The notes beneath the pieces were generated by a model. That model did not search any database and was not told the DNA's origin. It was given only the letters and a program-made list of their open reading frames with translations. 64,000 nt of DNA from Helopsaltes ochotensis (lineage: Eukaryota; Chordata; Aves; Passeriformes; Locustellidae). Shown here one piece after another: positions 51,101 through 63,100 of this stretch. Location of the stretch: contig VXBM01000873.1 in NCBI GenBank assembly GCA_013400155.1, forward strand, positions 248,026 to 312,025, in the 5' to 3' direction. The first letter of the stretch is position 1. Each line of letters begins with the position of its first letter. A program made the position numbers and the translations under genes.

Positions 51101-54100
51101 CTGTTCATGATATTAAAATGTTACAAATCTCCAGGAGCACACCACTCATGGTCAAACTAGAGTTTGAAATTTCCACCTTTAACTCCATATCTTTTTTTTA
51201 TTTATTTTATTTTTACCTTATCTCAGGGAAATGAAAATAGTTTAGCACAGCTTTTGCACAGCAGTGTGTTACACATTTCAGGACTTTACCTTGGGTTTTT
51301 TCCTCAGACTCTTCTGAAGAACCCCCATTCCTTCAAATTCTTCTCATGGAATTCAGGATCACTTTTATTGTGGGCCTCGTCAGTATGTCTGATGTATTGA
51401 AATGTAATCCCGAAGTTGGCTACAGGGGGCTTCTCTGTTATTGACTCAGAAGAACAGTTAGTTCCACCTACTGTTCAAAATACTTTCAAGCATATTCGTG
51501 AATGGAATTTAAATAGAAATAATTTGTTTTCTGTGTCACTTTTTAATAATTTGATGTTAGTTCCCCAAAATTAACAATCCTTAATATTTATGTTATACAC
51601 ATTACCTCAAAGTTGGAAAACTAAAGTCAAAATTGCTGAAATACTGAATTATATAATGAGGCTCCAGTGACATAAAGCTTTGTGATGCTCTTCTTGTATG
51701 AGCTCTATAAGTGCTTTTCTCTTCATGAAAATCAAATGCAACTTGCAAATAAAACTCACCTTCCCTGTCGATTATTGGATAGATTATTTAATGTTACCTG
51801 ATCATTGTTTTGTTGTTTTTGAGACTGGAATTAGGTTTTCCTGATACCTTCCTCAGAAAAGTTGTGAAGCAATCCACAGAAAACAGAAAGTTTGATTAAG
51901 TTCTTTCTGGCTAAAATAATTGTGCAGCTTTGTATTTCACAAAGTTACTGTGAAAGAACCAATTTCTTGTACTGAAGGGAAACTTTTAACCATTATAATG
52001 TCAGAATGATCAAAATGGCTACATAGAGGTGGTGAGCATTTGTCTTAATTATTTTGTAACATAGAAGTGTACATGTGTGCATGATCTTGCTTTGTTGCAT
52101 TTCTTCTATGGGATGTGAGCCAGTCAGTAACAGTTTTTGTCCATTCATTAGACTCTTAGCTGAGCTTAAGGAAAATAGTTTAATTTACAAGTGCTCAGTA
52201 TCTAAAGTCCTAACCAGCACTGCTGTGTTAAGAAATAATCTGTTTTCCTGTAGGAGTTTATACAAAGAATAGAAATTTCCGGATGTATAAGTCATCAAAA
52301 GCAGGAAAAAATGTGATTCTGAAGATAGCAGAGGATAATAAGTTTATCCCCAACTGTGAAAAGGATGTTTCCTTGGAAGAAGCATATTTTCTTTCCTCTT
52401 TAATCTGCAACATTCGGTAATTATTTAATTCCAGTCAAATGTACGGTATTTTTAAATATGTATTTTAATGATAATTCTCCTGTAGCAGTTAGAAATAAGT
52501 ATTATGAATAAGCAAATATTCATATTAACATTGTTACAGTGTAATTTAGGAGTTCCTAGTAGAATTTCTTGGTTTTGAAGAAAAAAATTTCTTGGGAGTC
52601 TTGTTATTTCTTTAAACCTGCCTTCAAACGTGGTACAGCTTCTGAATTGAGCCTCATTTCTCTAGACACACTCAAATGCCAAAACATAAGCATTATTAAG
52701 TTTGGTCAGATTCTGTGTAGTTCTGGAAGCAAAACTTACAGGTTTCTAGTCAGTTAAATATGAGAAGTCTGAATGTTTTTAAGAGTAGGATGAGAAATAC
52801 AAAGGGTTTCTGTCCGTGGTTTTTTTGCATACCAGGTTGCCCATTTGGTACAGACCCCTCCGTACTCATATTGTCTGTGCAAGTATGCTGTGAGAATCAT
52901 ACCCTTTTCTTTGTATTCTCTCCTTTCCTCAGAGCGAGTGATGACATGAAAGTTCTGTCGTCTGGCTTTTCAGAGGAGGAGAGAAAAATGTCTGCTTTCT
53001 TAAACAGTAAAACTACCAGAAGCAGCAGAGGTACCTCAAGCCTTTTCTATTGCATAGGAAAAAAAAATACTCTTAACTTGGATGATCTGTGACTTGTAGG
53101 CCTGGTGACTTCTAGGAGGGCCCTTCTTCAGCTGCCTTTCTGCGGGAGGCAGAGTAGATTTGCACTGAAGGATGCTCTGCGGCACCTGAATGCCACTGAC
53201 CCTCCCCTCCTGTACCCACAGCCGTCCTGCTTTGTCTGCTCCTTGGGGTGGGGGTGGCACTTTAGAGATCCACAAGAAGGTAACAGTGGCTTTATCCCTG
53301 GTTTTATTAAAGGTGTAATGTAAATTTTCTGCCTATGCTCTATATAAAGTGTAAGGGTTACAATGGCAAATTACAGTGGCAAACCCTCTAACGGTGTGTG
53401 TTTGTGGCCTTTGGTTTGACAGATCCCATGGAAGGTTACCAGGGTTCACCATATCCAGAAATTGATAGTTTTGTTCATTCTTTGGTTAATAAAGATGGGC
53501 TACAAGGAGGTAAAGAGACTACCTTACTATTCACAAATGAGTCTTCTGCAGCACTATTTCTAAAGAATTTAAGGATTTTCTTTTTTCCTCAGGGATACGA
53601 CAATGGAGTTACTTCTCTCTCAAAGAACTACTTATTTATGATATTTCTGGTTACCGTTGGTGTGAAAATATTGGAAGAGCTCACAAAAGTAACAATATAA
53701 TGTATGTATGTTCTTTAACTATTCAGTTTAAAACAGCTTTGTTTATTTTCCTGTTCAACTGTTATTCTCTAGAAATGCTGAAAAAACTCTTATGGATAGA
53801 ATTAGCAACTGTTACAATTTCTGCTGTCTTGCTCTGTGGAGATACAATGTTTTAATTACAACAAAAACCTCCACAAAACCAAAGCAATTATTTATCCCCG
53901 TCCCCCCCAATCATTGTGATTTATTTCTGATAATTCTATGAAGTAATCTTCATGGTATTTAAAATATGGGCCCAAAGATGCTAGCATAAAAGTCAGAGTA
54001 TGTTAAAGCTATTAAACAGTACTGTGTTTTGATACTTCCCAGCTAGGAAACTGAAAATTAAGAAAGCAAGCAGACTGCTTTTGAATTACATTCTTATTAA

Positions 54101-56345
54101 TTTTAATAATTGAGAACTGCCATTTTAGAATGGTAATTCCTGCCACATGAATCAAGATGAGTTTTGCTAATGACTCTACAAGAACTCACAGTTTTCCTAT
54201 ATATAGCAAAATACATATAGTTTCTATATATATTTTGTTTCAGCAAAATAAATGATGGAAAGTCAGTTTTTTAGATAATATTAGAATTACAGTATATAAT
54301 TAGTATAAATACTTTAACTTAAAAATAATGCTATGTAACATTTAAAATCACTGAAACATAAGGAATGTGTTTCTGAGAAACAAGGATATTCAAAAAACTC
54401 CACAGCTGGATGAACTTGCTGTTTCTCAAGTGAGTCGCTTGAAGTTTGGTGTTTCTAAAGCATAGTTGAAAGAGCTGGGTGGCCTAATCAGTTGACAGAA
54501 AATAGTGATTTTATGTGGCTTTTATAATGAAATTATCTGCAACAGCAGCAGCAACAAAATCTTACTGTTAAGTCCCATATGTGAATCTTAATTTGATGAC
54601 TTTTTCTTCCAAGATTAATGTAATGAAGTTGACTAAATTTCACTTTCAGATGTTAGTCTTAAAAATGTATTCCTTTAACCTTACAAAACCTGAAGTTTAC
54701 TAAAAATGGCACAAGACAAGTTTGTAGTAAGTATGCCAAGGGTATGAAAGCAATGGCCATAGCTGAGGACAAACAAAACCTGTTCATATACTGTTAGAAT
54801 TTCCTACTGAATGAATTCACTTCACTTATGTACTTTTACTAAAAAAACTAAATAATTTCATCCTTAGGATTCTGGTAGACCTAAAGAATGAAGTCTGGTA
54901 TCAAAAGTGTCATGATCCTGTCTGCAGAGAACAAAACTTCAAATCACAAAGTATGTAGCCTATGATTTCAACTAAACTTAATACCTTTTGGAATGTTAAC
55001 TTCAATTAATGTCCTATATTTGATTTAGGTTTCCCATTACCGCCTGGGATATGCCTCCCATCTCTTTTCAAAGAGGTATGTTTTTGTCCTTTTGAGATGC
55101 TCAAGTTCTTGTGAGGCTCTGGAAGTCCTTGGATATTCCCACTAACATCCCAGTCTGCTGGGAGAGCTCCACACAGTTACAGTGGTATAGAAGAGGTCCC
55201 CAGGGCAGCAGTGCTGGAGTGGTAGCTCCATATATTTATTTTTAAGTTCTCCAGCAGTGCTAAGTTACTGGAATTGACCAACTTCACCTGGGACTAAAGA
55301 CTTTTTCTGATGTGAACAGCAGTTCCCAATGTCTAAGCCACAAGGCCACTCCAGATGCAGAACAGAAAAACTGCCCCAAGTTTAGCTCTGCTGTGCATGT
55401 CTGACCGCAAGGTAAAACAGAACTGGTTCTGCAACAATTGAGTCAGTCAGAGTCAAATGTAAGTCAGCGACCCTCATTTCTGAAATTCATTTATCTCCAT
55501 TTTAGTGATTAAAGCAGCGCTTTTCCCCATAGAGGCAGAATATTTAATCTGACCTGATACTGCACCTAGACTCTACACCCTGAACATATAAGTTTTTCCA
55601 TTGCTTAAGCAATAAGAATTGGCATTTTTTCAACTTTTAAATTTAACTGTACAGATCTAAATGTCATACAGCAGAAGGGCACATTAAGCTCTAATCAAAC
55701 AGCTCATCAATAGCTAGTAGTGTTTTCACAGAAAGTGTCATTTAACTGTGTTTTCAGGCCCTGACAGTATCTTTGAACAGACACTTAAGTTAGTCTTAAA
55801 CTCAACACCTTGGATTATTTTATGAAGCTGTATTCAACGGGCTACTTGTATGGTACTGGAAAAACAGCAAATTTCTACTATTAAAATAGGCTTCCACAGG
55901 TTAATGTGGCTATACATGAATGTGCTGGAAAATCTTGTGTTGGCCAGCTTTCTGCAGTATCCATTCTGTGTGACAGCACAAACTTCCAACTTGCAGAGCA
56001 GTTAAAGGTATGAAAAGTATTTGCACATGGAGAAAGTCACGTTCTTGTTTCTCAAAGGAAGAAGAGTCCACGCTAATGGGTGACAGGAGGCACACAGAGG
56101 GAGAAGTAAAGCCACATTCTAATGTGTCAGACTTGTCAAAAAGCTCAGTATCTGCAGAGAACAGCTGGTCTCAAGACTTCCTGCTGTCAGACAGTGAGTG
56201 GGAAAATACAAGCGATGACACCTGTTTCCTAGAAGCTGCTGAAGATGTGGAACTGGCTGAAGCTGCAGAGGATAGTCTGAATTATGCCATGGAAGAAATC
56301 CCAGATGAAGTTCTTTTGGAAGCTTTAAGAAGCCCTCTGCACTAA
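44984..56345 (+). CDS. PRIMPOL: PrimPol, DNA-directed primase-polymerase, complete coding region in twelve exons
   Basis: Archaeo-eukaryotic-type primase and translesion polymerase that reprimes DNA synthesis ahead of lesions in nucleus and mitochondria. Coding exons: 44989-45180, 46249-46340, 47307-47448, 48869-49016, 50321-50605, 52254-52416, 52933-53030, 53423-53509, 53593-53701, 54868-54950, 55029-55075, 56058-56345. They total 1734 nt, 577 residues plus stop, with all phases closing; human is 560. Motif I is Asp120-x-Glu122 (YFDLEF), motif II Ser173-Arg-His175, motif III Asp285 (FVDLG). The zinc-knuckle ligands are Cys426, His433, Cys453 and Cys458. The acidic C-terminus carries both RPA-binding motifs. 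The region between motifs II and III is acidic and variable. The gene is head-to-head with CASP3 and tail-to-tail with CENPU. Confidence 0.97.
45889..45930. repeat. 18-bp inverted repeat (hairpin) in a PRIMPOL intron
   Basis: Arms 45889-45906 and 45913-45930 match at 17 of 18 positions around a 6-base loop. On the plus transcript the odd pair is C/A; on the minus transcript it would be a G/U wobble. It lies in the intron after the start-codon exon. Confidence 0.9.
45929..45962 (+). repeat. 14-bp direct repeat (pyrimidine-rich)
   Basis: TGTTCCTCTTCCCT occurs at 45929-45942 and 45949-45962, directly after the hairpin. The second copy runs into TGTAG, so it looks like a splice acceptor tract. 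Confidence 0.8.
46249..46340 (+). CDS. PRIMPOL: PRIMPOL coding exon 2
   Basis: It encodes DVHVFALEKNTQSGQRFYL then VTTYKELWFYY, the first strands of the catalytic module. Acceptor TTTAAAAAG, donor ACAC/GTGAGT. The exon is 92 nt. Confidence 0.95.
47307..47448 (+). CDS. PRIMPOL: PRIMPOL coding exon 3 with catalytic motif I
   Basis: It encodes HCYEVIPEKDACKLYFDLEF, in which Asp120 and Glu122 bind the metal ions, followed by KPANPGADGKSM. Acceptor TTATCCTTAG, donor GAG/GTAAAC. Confidence 0.97.
48190..48680 (-). mobile_element. Possible degraded LTR or other insertion in a PRIMPOL intron
   Basis: A segment of different base composition in an AT-rich intron. On the minus strand it has AATAAA followed by TATAAA-like words, and it contains two related words, CCAATGAATTAGCTGAAT and CCAGCGAATTAGCTCAGC. 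I see no clean terminal repeats or target duplication, so the identity is unsure. Confidence 0.25.
48869..49016 (+). CDS. PRIMPOL: PRIMPOL coding exon 4 with motif II
   Basis: It encodes ELYDVNCSAKDVLNLDSSTD then EKFSRHLIF. Ser173 and His175 contact the incoming nucleotide. Acceptor TAATTTCAG, donor GTTG/GTAAGT. Confidence 0.97.
50321..50605 (+). CDS. PRIMPOL: PRIMPOL coding exon 5 with motif III
   Basis: The longest internal exon. It encodes NFVRTILQPAIRLMES, then a polar, poorly conserved linker (about residues 207-265), then FSFLIVHDKEGNRQLFVDL with the third catalytic aspartate, Asp285. Acceptor GTTTTTAAG, donor CTAG/GTAAGT. Confidence 0.96.
52254..52416 (+). CDS. PRIMPOL: PRIMPOL coding exon 6
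   Basis: It encodes GVYTKNRNFRMYKSSKAGKN, the conserved nucleotide-contacting NFR-YKSSK block, then LEEAYFLSSLICNIR. Acceptor TTTTCCTGTAG, donor TTCG/GTAATT. Confidence 0.96.
52933..53030 (+). CDS. PRIMPOL: PRIMPOL coding exon 7
   Basis: It encodes ASDDMKVLSSGFSEEERKMS then AFLNSKTTRSSR, a variable linker between the catalytic module and the zinc knuckle. Acceptor CCTTTCCTCAG, donor AGAG/GTACCT. Confidence 0.92.
53423..53509 (+). CDS. PRIMPOL: PRIMPOL coding exon 8
   Basis: It encodes PMEGYQGSPYPEIDSFVHSL then VNKDGLQGG, close to the mammalian SPYPE-D-FV-SLVNKDG block. Acceptor GGTTTGACAG, donor GGAG/GTAAAG. The next intron is only 83 bases. Confidence 0.95.
53593..53701 (+). CDS. PRIMPOL: PRIMPOL coding exon 9, first half of the zinc knuckle
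   Basis: It encodes YDISGYRWCENIGRAHKSNN. Cys426 and His433 are the first two zinc ligands. Acceptor TTTTTCCTCAG, donor TAAT/GTATGT. Confidence 0.96.
54868..54950 (+). CDS. PRIMPOL: PRIMPOL coding exon 10, second half of the zinc knuckle
   Basis: It encodes ILVDLKNEVWYQKCHDPVCR. Cys453 and Cys458 complete the CHCC site needed for priming. Acceptor CATCCTTAG, donor CAAA/GTATGT. Confidence 0.97.
55029..55075 (+). CDS. PRIMPOL: PRIMPOL coding exon 11 (47 nt)
   Basis: A small exon encoding SFPLPPGICLPSLFKE, which corresponds to the human FPLP...LFKEE stretch just after the zinc knuckle. Acceptor TTTGATTTAG, donor AGAG/GTATGT. Confidence 0.93.
56058..56345 (+). CDS. PRIMPOL: PRIMPOL last coding exon with RPA-binding motifs
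   Basis: After a polar linker it encodes TSDDTCFLEAAEDVELAEAA (about residues 533-552) and EEIPDEVLLEAL (561-572). These correspond to the two acidic RPA-binding motifs that recruit PrimPol to stalled forks. Acceptor TTTCTCAAAG; stop TAA at 56343-56345. Confidence 0.95.
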   Translation, partial: EEESTLMGDRRHTEGEVKPHSNVSDLSKSSVSAENSWSQDFLLSDSEWENTSDDTCFLEAAEDVELAEAAEDSLNYAMEEIPDEVLLEALRSPLH

Positions 56346-56725
56346 AGGAGGCAGCTGAGTACAGGCCTGGCCAGCAACGAATGACACTTATGTGGTGCAT
56401 GCCAGCATTAAAGGTCCTGTGGGTAGTTCACAAGCACCACTCCAGAGCTGTAAGACAAAGAATGGAGTGCCTGGGTGAACTTCAGCAGGCCTGAGGAGAT
56501 CATGGAGGATCGTGTGGGGGCTGAAGAGAGCTGGACTAAAAACTCGTCATGAATGCCGCTCCAAGCTTAGCACTTTAACGCTCTTTGCTGTACAGTTTCT
56601 ATTTTGTTAGTTGTATGTCCAAGTTTTATTGAGAAGCCAAAAAAACTTCTTATTTCCATAAATGTGATTAAATAATTTATTTCAAATGCAAATTTAATAA
56701 AAATATTTTTTATTCATCTTTGTTC
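56346..56725 (+). other. PRIMPOL: PRIMPOL 3' untranslated region and poly(A) signal
   Basis: From the stop codon to shortly after AATAAA at 56696-56701. The signal is 13 bases from an inverted copy (TTTATT at 56709-56714) that would serve the opposite strand. Confidence 0.75.
56696..56714. terminator. Inverted pair of poly(A) hexamers between convergent genes
   Basis: AATAAA on plus at 56696-56701 and AATAAA on minus (TTTATT at 56709-56714) are 7 bases apart in an A/T-rich near-palindrome. The plus copy suits PRIMPOL. The minus copy could be a distal signal for CENPU. A second minus-strand signal lies at about 56822-56827. Confidence 0.7.
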
Positions 56726-56799
56726 AAGCAGAGTCTGTGTTCTCTGTACGAATATAGTCCTCACAAGATTACTTTAATAGCACAAGATTAACAGCCAAC

Positions 56800-57010
56800 G
56801 TTGTTCAGAGTACAGAAAGGTTTTATTAACAGTGATCGCTATTTCCTTTCATTGATATTCTGAGACTATTTGACAATAAAAAGATACAATCTCTGAATTG
56901 TTCTTTTAAACACTGAAACAAAATAGAGTAACAATGATTAAACAAGCTTTAAGAACTGACAATTCTAATAACTGTTCATACTGAATGTCTGAAAGTCTTA
57001 AAAAGACACT
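56800..57010 (-). other. CENPU: CENPU 3' untranslated region
   Basis: From the CENPU stop to a likely site just past the minus-strand AATAAA (TTTATT near 56822 on plus). If the distal signal near 56714 is used, the CENPU and PRIMPOL transcripts would overlap by a few tens of bases. Confidence 0.6.
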
Positions 57011-57147
57011 TAATTTTTCTTTGATCTCTGCTCTTTTTGTACATCCAGAGCCTCTTCCAGTTGCATATTGATACTCTCAAAGTGCCTTTCTGCTCCCAGA
57101 ATTCTCCGAGATTCCATCAGAAGAGCAGGGAGGCTGGAAGTTCCATA
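57011..57147 (-). CDS. CENPU: CENPU last coding exon
   Basis: It encodes YGTSSLPALLMESRRILGAE, then RHFESINMQLEEALDVQ and stop, matching the human SSLPALL...LLGAE...IN-QLE ending. Acceptor CTTATCAACAG. The tail is slightly longer and more basic than in human. Confidence 0.93.
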
Positions 57148-60100
57148 CTGTTGATAAGGAAATAAAATTACAAGGCAACATTTTAAACTTTTGGAAAGAT
57201 CACTTACATATCAGTATTTATTTCTCGCTGTCCAGAATAGTGCAACATGACCTTTAAAACAGAACAACAGCCCAAATCAGAGCATCTTCTGAAATGTGAG
57301 GATTTCCCTTACAAATGGCAGGTGTGTAAATCTTGTCCACAGAAGTCTGGTACCAATTTCCTGGGTACAACAGGAACAGGTTCTAAGGCTACATAACAAA
57401 GTTTCTCTGGTCATGAAATACCAGCACTGTTCTCAGCATTAAATATCTTACAGGGAAGAGCCAGAGCCTTTCCTACTTTGGAACAGTAACAACACAAAAA
57501 ATTAATTATTTCTGTCCCACTGTTAATCTTCAGTTTCTATAAACAAGTTACAACTAAGAACAACTGTTTCATTTCTATGTCCTTTAAATTCCTGGATACT
57601 GAGAGCAAGAGAGCAGAATCTTCTCTGAAACACTTCAGCTTCTAACACGAGACTAAAACCACAAGTGAGATACTACAGTAAAGTTCAGCAGTGATTCTCA
57701 CGTCGCTTCTACAAAGCCAATTAACAAAATACTGCTACTTAAGAGATGTTAATAAATAAATCTCATAAATTCAAATAAAAAACACTTAGAAAACTGAAAC
57801 ACATGCAGAATATGTACTTACTACCAGTTTTTCTTTTGGGTTTTCTTCTCTGTAATCCAAACAGTCTTGCTGTAGCTCCTTTAAATCAGTAATTAATTCA
57901 ATTGCTTGCCTCAAGGAAGATTTCCTTTCCTGTACCTCAGCATATTCTCTTTGTAGTTGTGTCAGTTGTGGTTCAGCTCTGAAAAAAGATCAAGATTTTG
58001 ATGCTTACATCTGCATATTTATTGCATGAATAACTATGACCCTATTTCCTCTGAAGGAATTCTTAAAAGGTTGGTCAGAAATACAAAACAGGTTACTTCG
58101 GTAAAACAAGCATATTAGTTACACAGGGGCATGAGTCCAAATCCACCAAAAAGACCCAACCTCTCTTTTGAGTCTGACAATGTAGCCCCTCTTTCTTAAG
58201 CACTTAAGATTCTAAAGTGTAGTTTTTTAAATACAAGGTGTTCTGGTTCTGCACACCCCTGCCTGCAAGCTCAGTGTTCAGTGCTTATGCTGAAGGACAT
58301 TACATTCAGGATCTACAAACTACCTACACCTCTGCTAAATAAACTGGAGTGCTTGATCCATTAAAGTAGCACTCCAAAAACTGAGCACTAACGGTGATTT
58401 TCATCCAACAGGGCTGCAGAAAAAAGGCTTTCTTAAAATGATCAAAGGATTACAACACAACATAAAAAATGTGAAGACAGCTTTCAGGGGCTTCAAATAG
58501 TTCTCTGAGCAAAGTTTATCCATAGTACTACAAAGAAAACACCTCTCATCACAGAGAAAAGGTTTTTACCCTGCTTTTGGGGATCCAAGCCCATGGTTCC
58601 TTCCCTACAGAGTTACCTTACAGGGTGTATGTTAAATGCAGCTTCAGTATAAAGCTTGTTGCTAGCAACCCAAAGGATTTGGGGAAGTCTAATGGTTCTT
58701 CCAGCCACATAATTCCTGTGTTGTACATCTAAATGACATTTAATATTAATGCCAAGTTAGAGAAGGGGAATTGTGTGGCCACATGAGAAGGAAACAAACC
58801 ATGTACTAAGAGCAAAACTCCTGGTGAGGTGAAATACAACCTCCCACCTCAAAAACAAAGAAGTCCTTTGTATAACCTTTGTAATTTATGATCCCGCACT
58901 TTTGCAATTCAAATCATAACGCTGGTGTTCTTCCCATGAACACAGAGTGTGAAACACCCTCCCAGTAACTATTAGCTAAGAGAACTTGCAAGAATGACTG
59001 TCTAGGCAACTGAAATATGTAAAGGAGAGGTTATCATGAGCTTTTGTAAAAATAAAAAAGCAAAGCAGTGGTAATTTCATCAAAGTAAAATGAGAGAACA
59101 AAAGTTACTTTCCCTTCCGAGTTACAAAATACCAGACTCCTTAAGTTCTTCAGGCTATTATTGTGCATCGTTAGAAACACACCCAATTAGCTCTTCTCTG
59201 ACTTGCACCAGTTGCTGCCTTTTCTTCTTGATGTTTGTTATTGCCTGAAACAAACAGCGAGCAAAGTCTGTGAAACAGTTTCTAAAACTTCAAAGGCAAA
59301 CAACTCAAATTTCACTGCTTTTTTTTGTTCTGAGGTTTTATGCTAATTGTCATTGTGGAAGATTCTAAGATACCAGACCTGATAAACTGCCATATTTTAC
59401 ATCTGTATTTGAATCAATTTAAAGCTGTTTAAAATGTCAAACTCTAATCTCCATCCACGAATTTTCTTAAAAACTATTTGATTTACAAGCATATAAAAGG
59501 AGTTTGTGACATTTTGATTTCAAACATGAACTCTAGAGGTTTTAGGTTTAAAAACGCAAATTAATATAAACGTATGTTCAGGATGATTGCCATAACTAAG
59601 TAAGCTTTCTTTAATATAACATACAATTAAAAAAAGTATCACCCAAAACTCATCATAAAATTAAATTTAGCAACTAAAAGTTTAATTTTAATCAAATGTC
59701 TAAGACGCAAACTAAGGATAAATCTGAGTGCCTGTGAATGCCAGGTGTGTATTAAGATTTTCATTTTTCATGCAGAGCAGTTTACCATATCACCTCAACA
59801 AGATTTTAGCATATTAATTGCTACTTCCTAGGATAAGCTTTATGTTGACTTTATCTGTTAAAGCTATTTTGCCACTGAAAATTTTGCAGATGTGAATTTG
59901 AGCGGAAATCCAGACAGTGCCTAAGCTGCTCTTAAATATCTCTTCTGTAGGGCGTTCACTTCTCCCTGATGAAACCAGTGCAATGTTTTTCTGCCCTTAC
60001 ACTAGTCCCTCCTTCTCTCAACATTCTCATTGTATTTTCAGCGAATTCCTACTTGTTATAAATGAAGAGAGGAACTGTCTTCCTCTGAACAGAAATTCTA

Positions 60101-63100
60101 TTCAGGGAATGCAGCTGCCTGAGACTTCCTTTCTTTAAATTAAGCAATACAATTCTATCCTCACAGGTTGCTCTCTTTGCTGCTCTCCTAGATTTTGTAT
60201 TCATTTATGTTTCTTTAAGGTTAGCTCTCAACATTTACCTGGCTCTCCAGAGGCCTCACCATTATTTGTTTAAAAAAATCCCCAAAAAGCCAAAAGAGTA
60301 ATTGACATGCACAGATTTTATCACTCCTAATGTGCACTCATTCTTTTCTACACTATACAGCAGTATATATCTAGACTTTGCAATCCACCACATTTACTTA
60401 GATCTTTTCCAAAAAACCTCTGGTGGTTCCCTACCCTGTTTGTGCAGTTGATTCTGAGTACAGTACACTTTTTTGTCAATTACTTTATCTCTTCCAGTCA
60501 AGTTCTCAACATTCCAATGCCCACAACTATATGCTGTACAATCTAGTGGTATGTATGTATTTACCTTAGCATTTTTTTTCTTCATATTCTTTAATTCCTG
60601 GACTCCTGCTATCTACAGAGAAGAAGAATTACAGGTTGATAGGTTGAGTTCATCACTATCCTCCTAAGAACATGGTTACAAGAATTACTTTAGAATAATA
60701 TAATAAGTTGGTTTTTTATTTTAAAAAACCAACCCTGATTCAAAGGGACATCACCTGTTGTGTATCGATCCTTTCCTCTGCTCATGCCAGAGGAAAACTG
60801 TTGCACAAAAGGAGTTAGTGCAATTAATATTCCTTGTACCAATTCCTGTAATACTACCTACCTTAATTCTATATCTTTATATAAAAGTATAAATCGGGTA
60901 ATTCCAACACCTGTTACTTCTAATGAACCACTCAGAACTCTAGCTTTAGAACTTAGCCATTGTACTTGGCACAACTCCTGCAAAGTTCTGAGTTCATTTT
61001 ACTCATCATAATCACCTTAATCTTTCCAGCCAATAAATCACAGAATGGCTCAGGTTGGAAGGGGTCACAGTGGGTCTTCTGGTCCAACCTCCCTGCTCAA
61101 GCAGGGTCATCCTAGAGCACTTGGATTGTGTCCAGATGGTTCTTGAATATCTTACACTTACAGTTATGTTCAAAATGTTAATTAAAAAGGATGATTTCCC
61201 CTGGAATATATTAGAGATCTTACTCAGAAGTCACTGAGACAGCACAAAAATCAAATCAACCTTTTAAAACTCTAGTCAATGAGATTTTAAAAGAGTGTTC
61301 GACATAGCTATATGCTCATTTAAATTATGCAGCTCACCAGTTTTACTACATAATGACAAACACTTCAACATTATTGGAATTATTGGATGCTTCCCTATTC
61401 TCAAAAGGTGACAATTTAACAAAGTACTTGCATAACAGCAGTGTTGTGTCTAGATGCAATTTTTGTGAAAGCCTGTACAGAGGCAGCCAATCATAACCTG
61501 CACACAAAATTGTGTTTTCATATTACTTATACTGACAAGAGATTGGAAACTTTACAGCTTGTAAAATGAATGTGTAAAGGGCAATTTAAAACTATAGGTA
61601 TTTTGACCACAAAATTGATTTTATTTCTGGTGTACTTACAAGATCAGTAATTTGGTCCTTGAAAGCAGAAGAGAAGTCATTGATAGCCTTTCTGCAAATG
61701 TTTGATTCTATACTTTGTCTGGAGAAGTCAGAGAGACAAAACACATTTGGTTTAGTAAAGGGGAAATCTCATCTAAAGCCTTTCCTTTGAGTAACAAACC
61801 CCAAAGTTAAACACCTAGACAACTGCAGATTTTTCATATACTGGCAATAGCTTCATTTCTACCTTGAAAAATATCAGCTGAGATATGCTGTTCATGTTTG
61901 GAAAAATATCAAATCCCTGGAGACCATGTCAAGGTCATGATCAAGAAACATTTCTATCATAGATATTTAATAATCATTAACATTAGAATGTAACCATGTG
62001 TTGGGGGATAGATTAGTTTCTTTTTTACTTACAGATTTTTTTCCCATAAGTGTTAGGAAACTAACTACTGGGTACTTATATGTACTTCAGCAGAACATAG
62101 GGTCCAAAGGAGAGGAGTTGTAGCACCTGGTTACGCTTCTTTTGTCTCTGGAAGTTTCTCTCGGAGGGGGGAGATAACCTGAGTTTTAGGGCCGGTAAAG
62201 GACAGGGCTGGGGGGAGTTTCGCTCTCTTGCTCTGGGCATCGGAGAGAGGACGGTCAGGCTGCTCTTGCTGCGGGAGTTCACTGTCCCACCGGGTCCGGC
62301 CCTGAGAAATCTATCATCATCTCCTCTGTGCCCCGGAACCTGAGCTCGCCTCCCCCTGCCCCGCGGGAGCTGGGCCGGCCCTGTCCCGGCTCTTTGCTAC
62401 GCTGTATCCCCGCACTGCCCTGCCCGGCCGGGACATCCCACCACCGACGGAACCTCTGGTACATCCCACCCACCAGCCCAGGATTTCCCACCGTTCCAGT
62501 CTGGTGCTCTCCGAGTCCTGCACAGAGATCAGACTGCCCCAGGCTTTGTGGAACAAAGGTTCCTGGTTCTGTTTATCGTTAATGCTGTAGTTGTTGTTTT
62601 TTTGTTTGGCTTGTTATACATACTAGTAAAGAACTGTTATTCCTATCCCCACACCTCTGCCTGAAAACCCCTTTAGTTTTCTAAATTATAATAATTTGGA
62701 GGGAGGGGATTTGAATTCTCCATTCCAAGGGAGGCCCTGCCCCTCCCTAGCAGACACCTGTCTTTTAAACCAAGACACCATGCAATACTGACTCCCTAAA
62801 GGAGAGCCCATTAGCAAAACCACAGATATTTCTTTTTAATACTTTGAATATCCAGTCAGGGGAAAGCAGAATATTTACCTGTAATTTGCTGTTATCTTCT
62901 CAACTTCGGCCAGAACAACATCCAGTTCTGTAATATCTCTAGGAGATCTCTTCAGCTTTTTGGGACACCAAACTTGTACAGAATATGACCTATCCACTAG
63001 AAAAACAGAATGAACATAAGCATTGCACAATTCAGGTACACGTTGTAAAAAATTAGAAAAACTCTTGTGCCCACCATCAAAATAACCATCTAAAAGTTAT

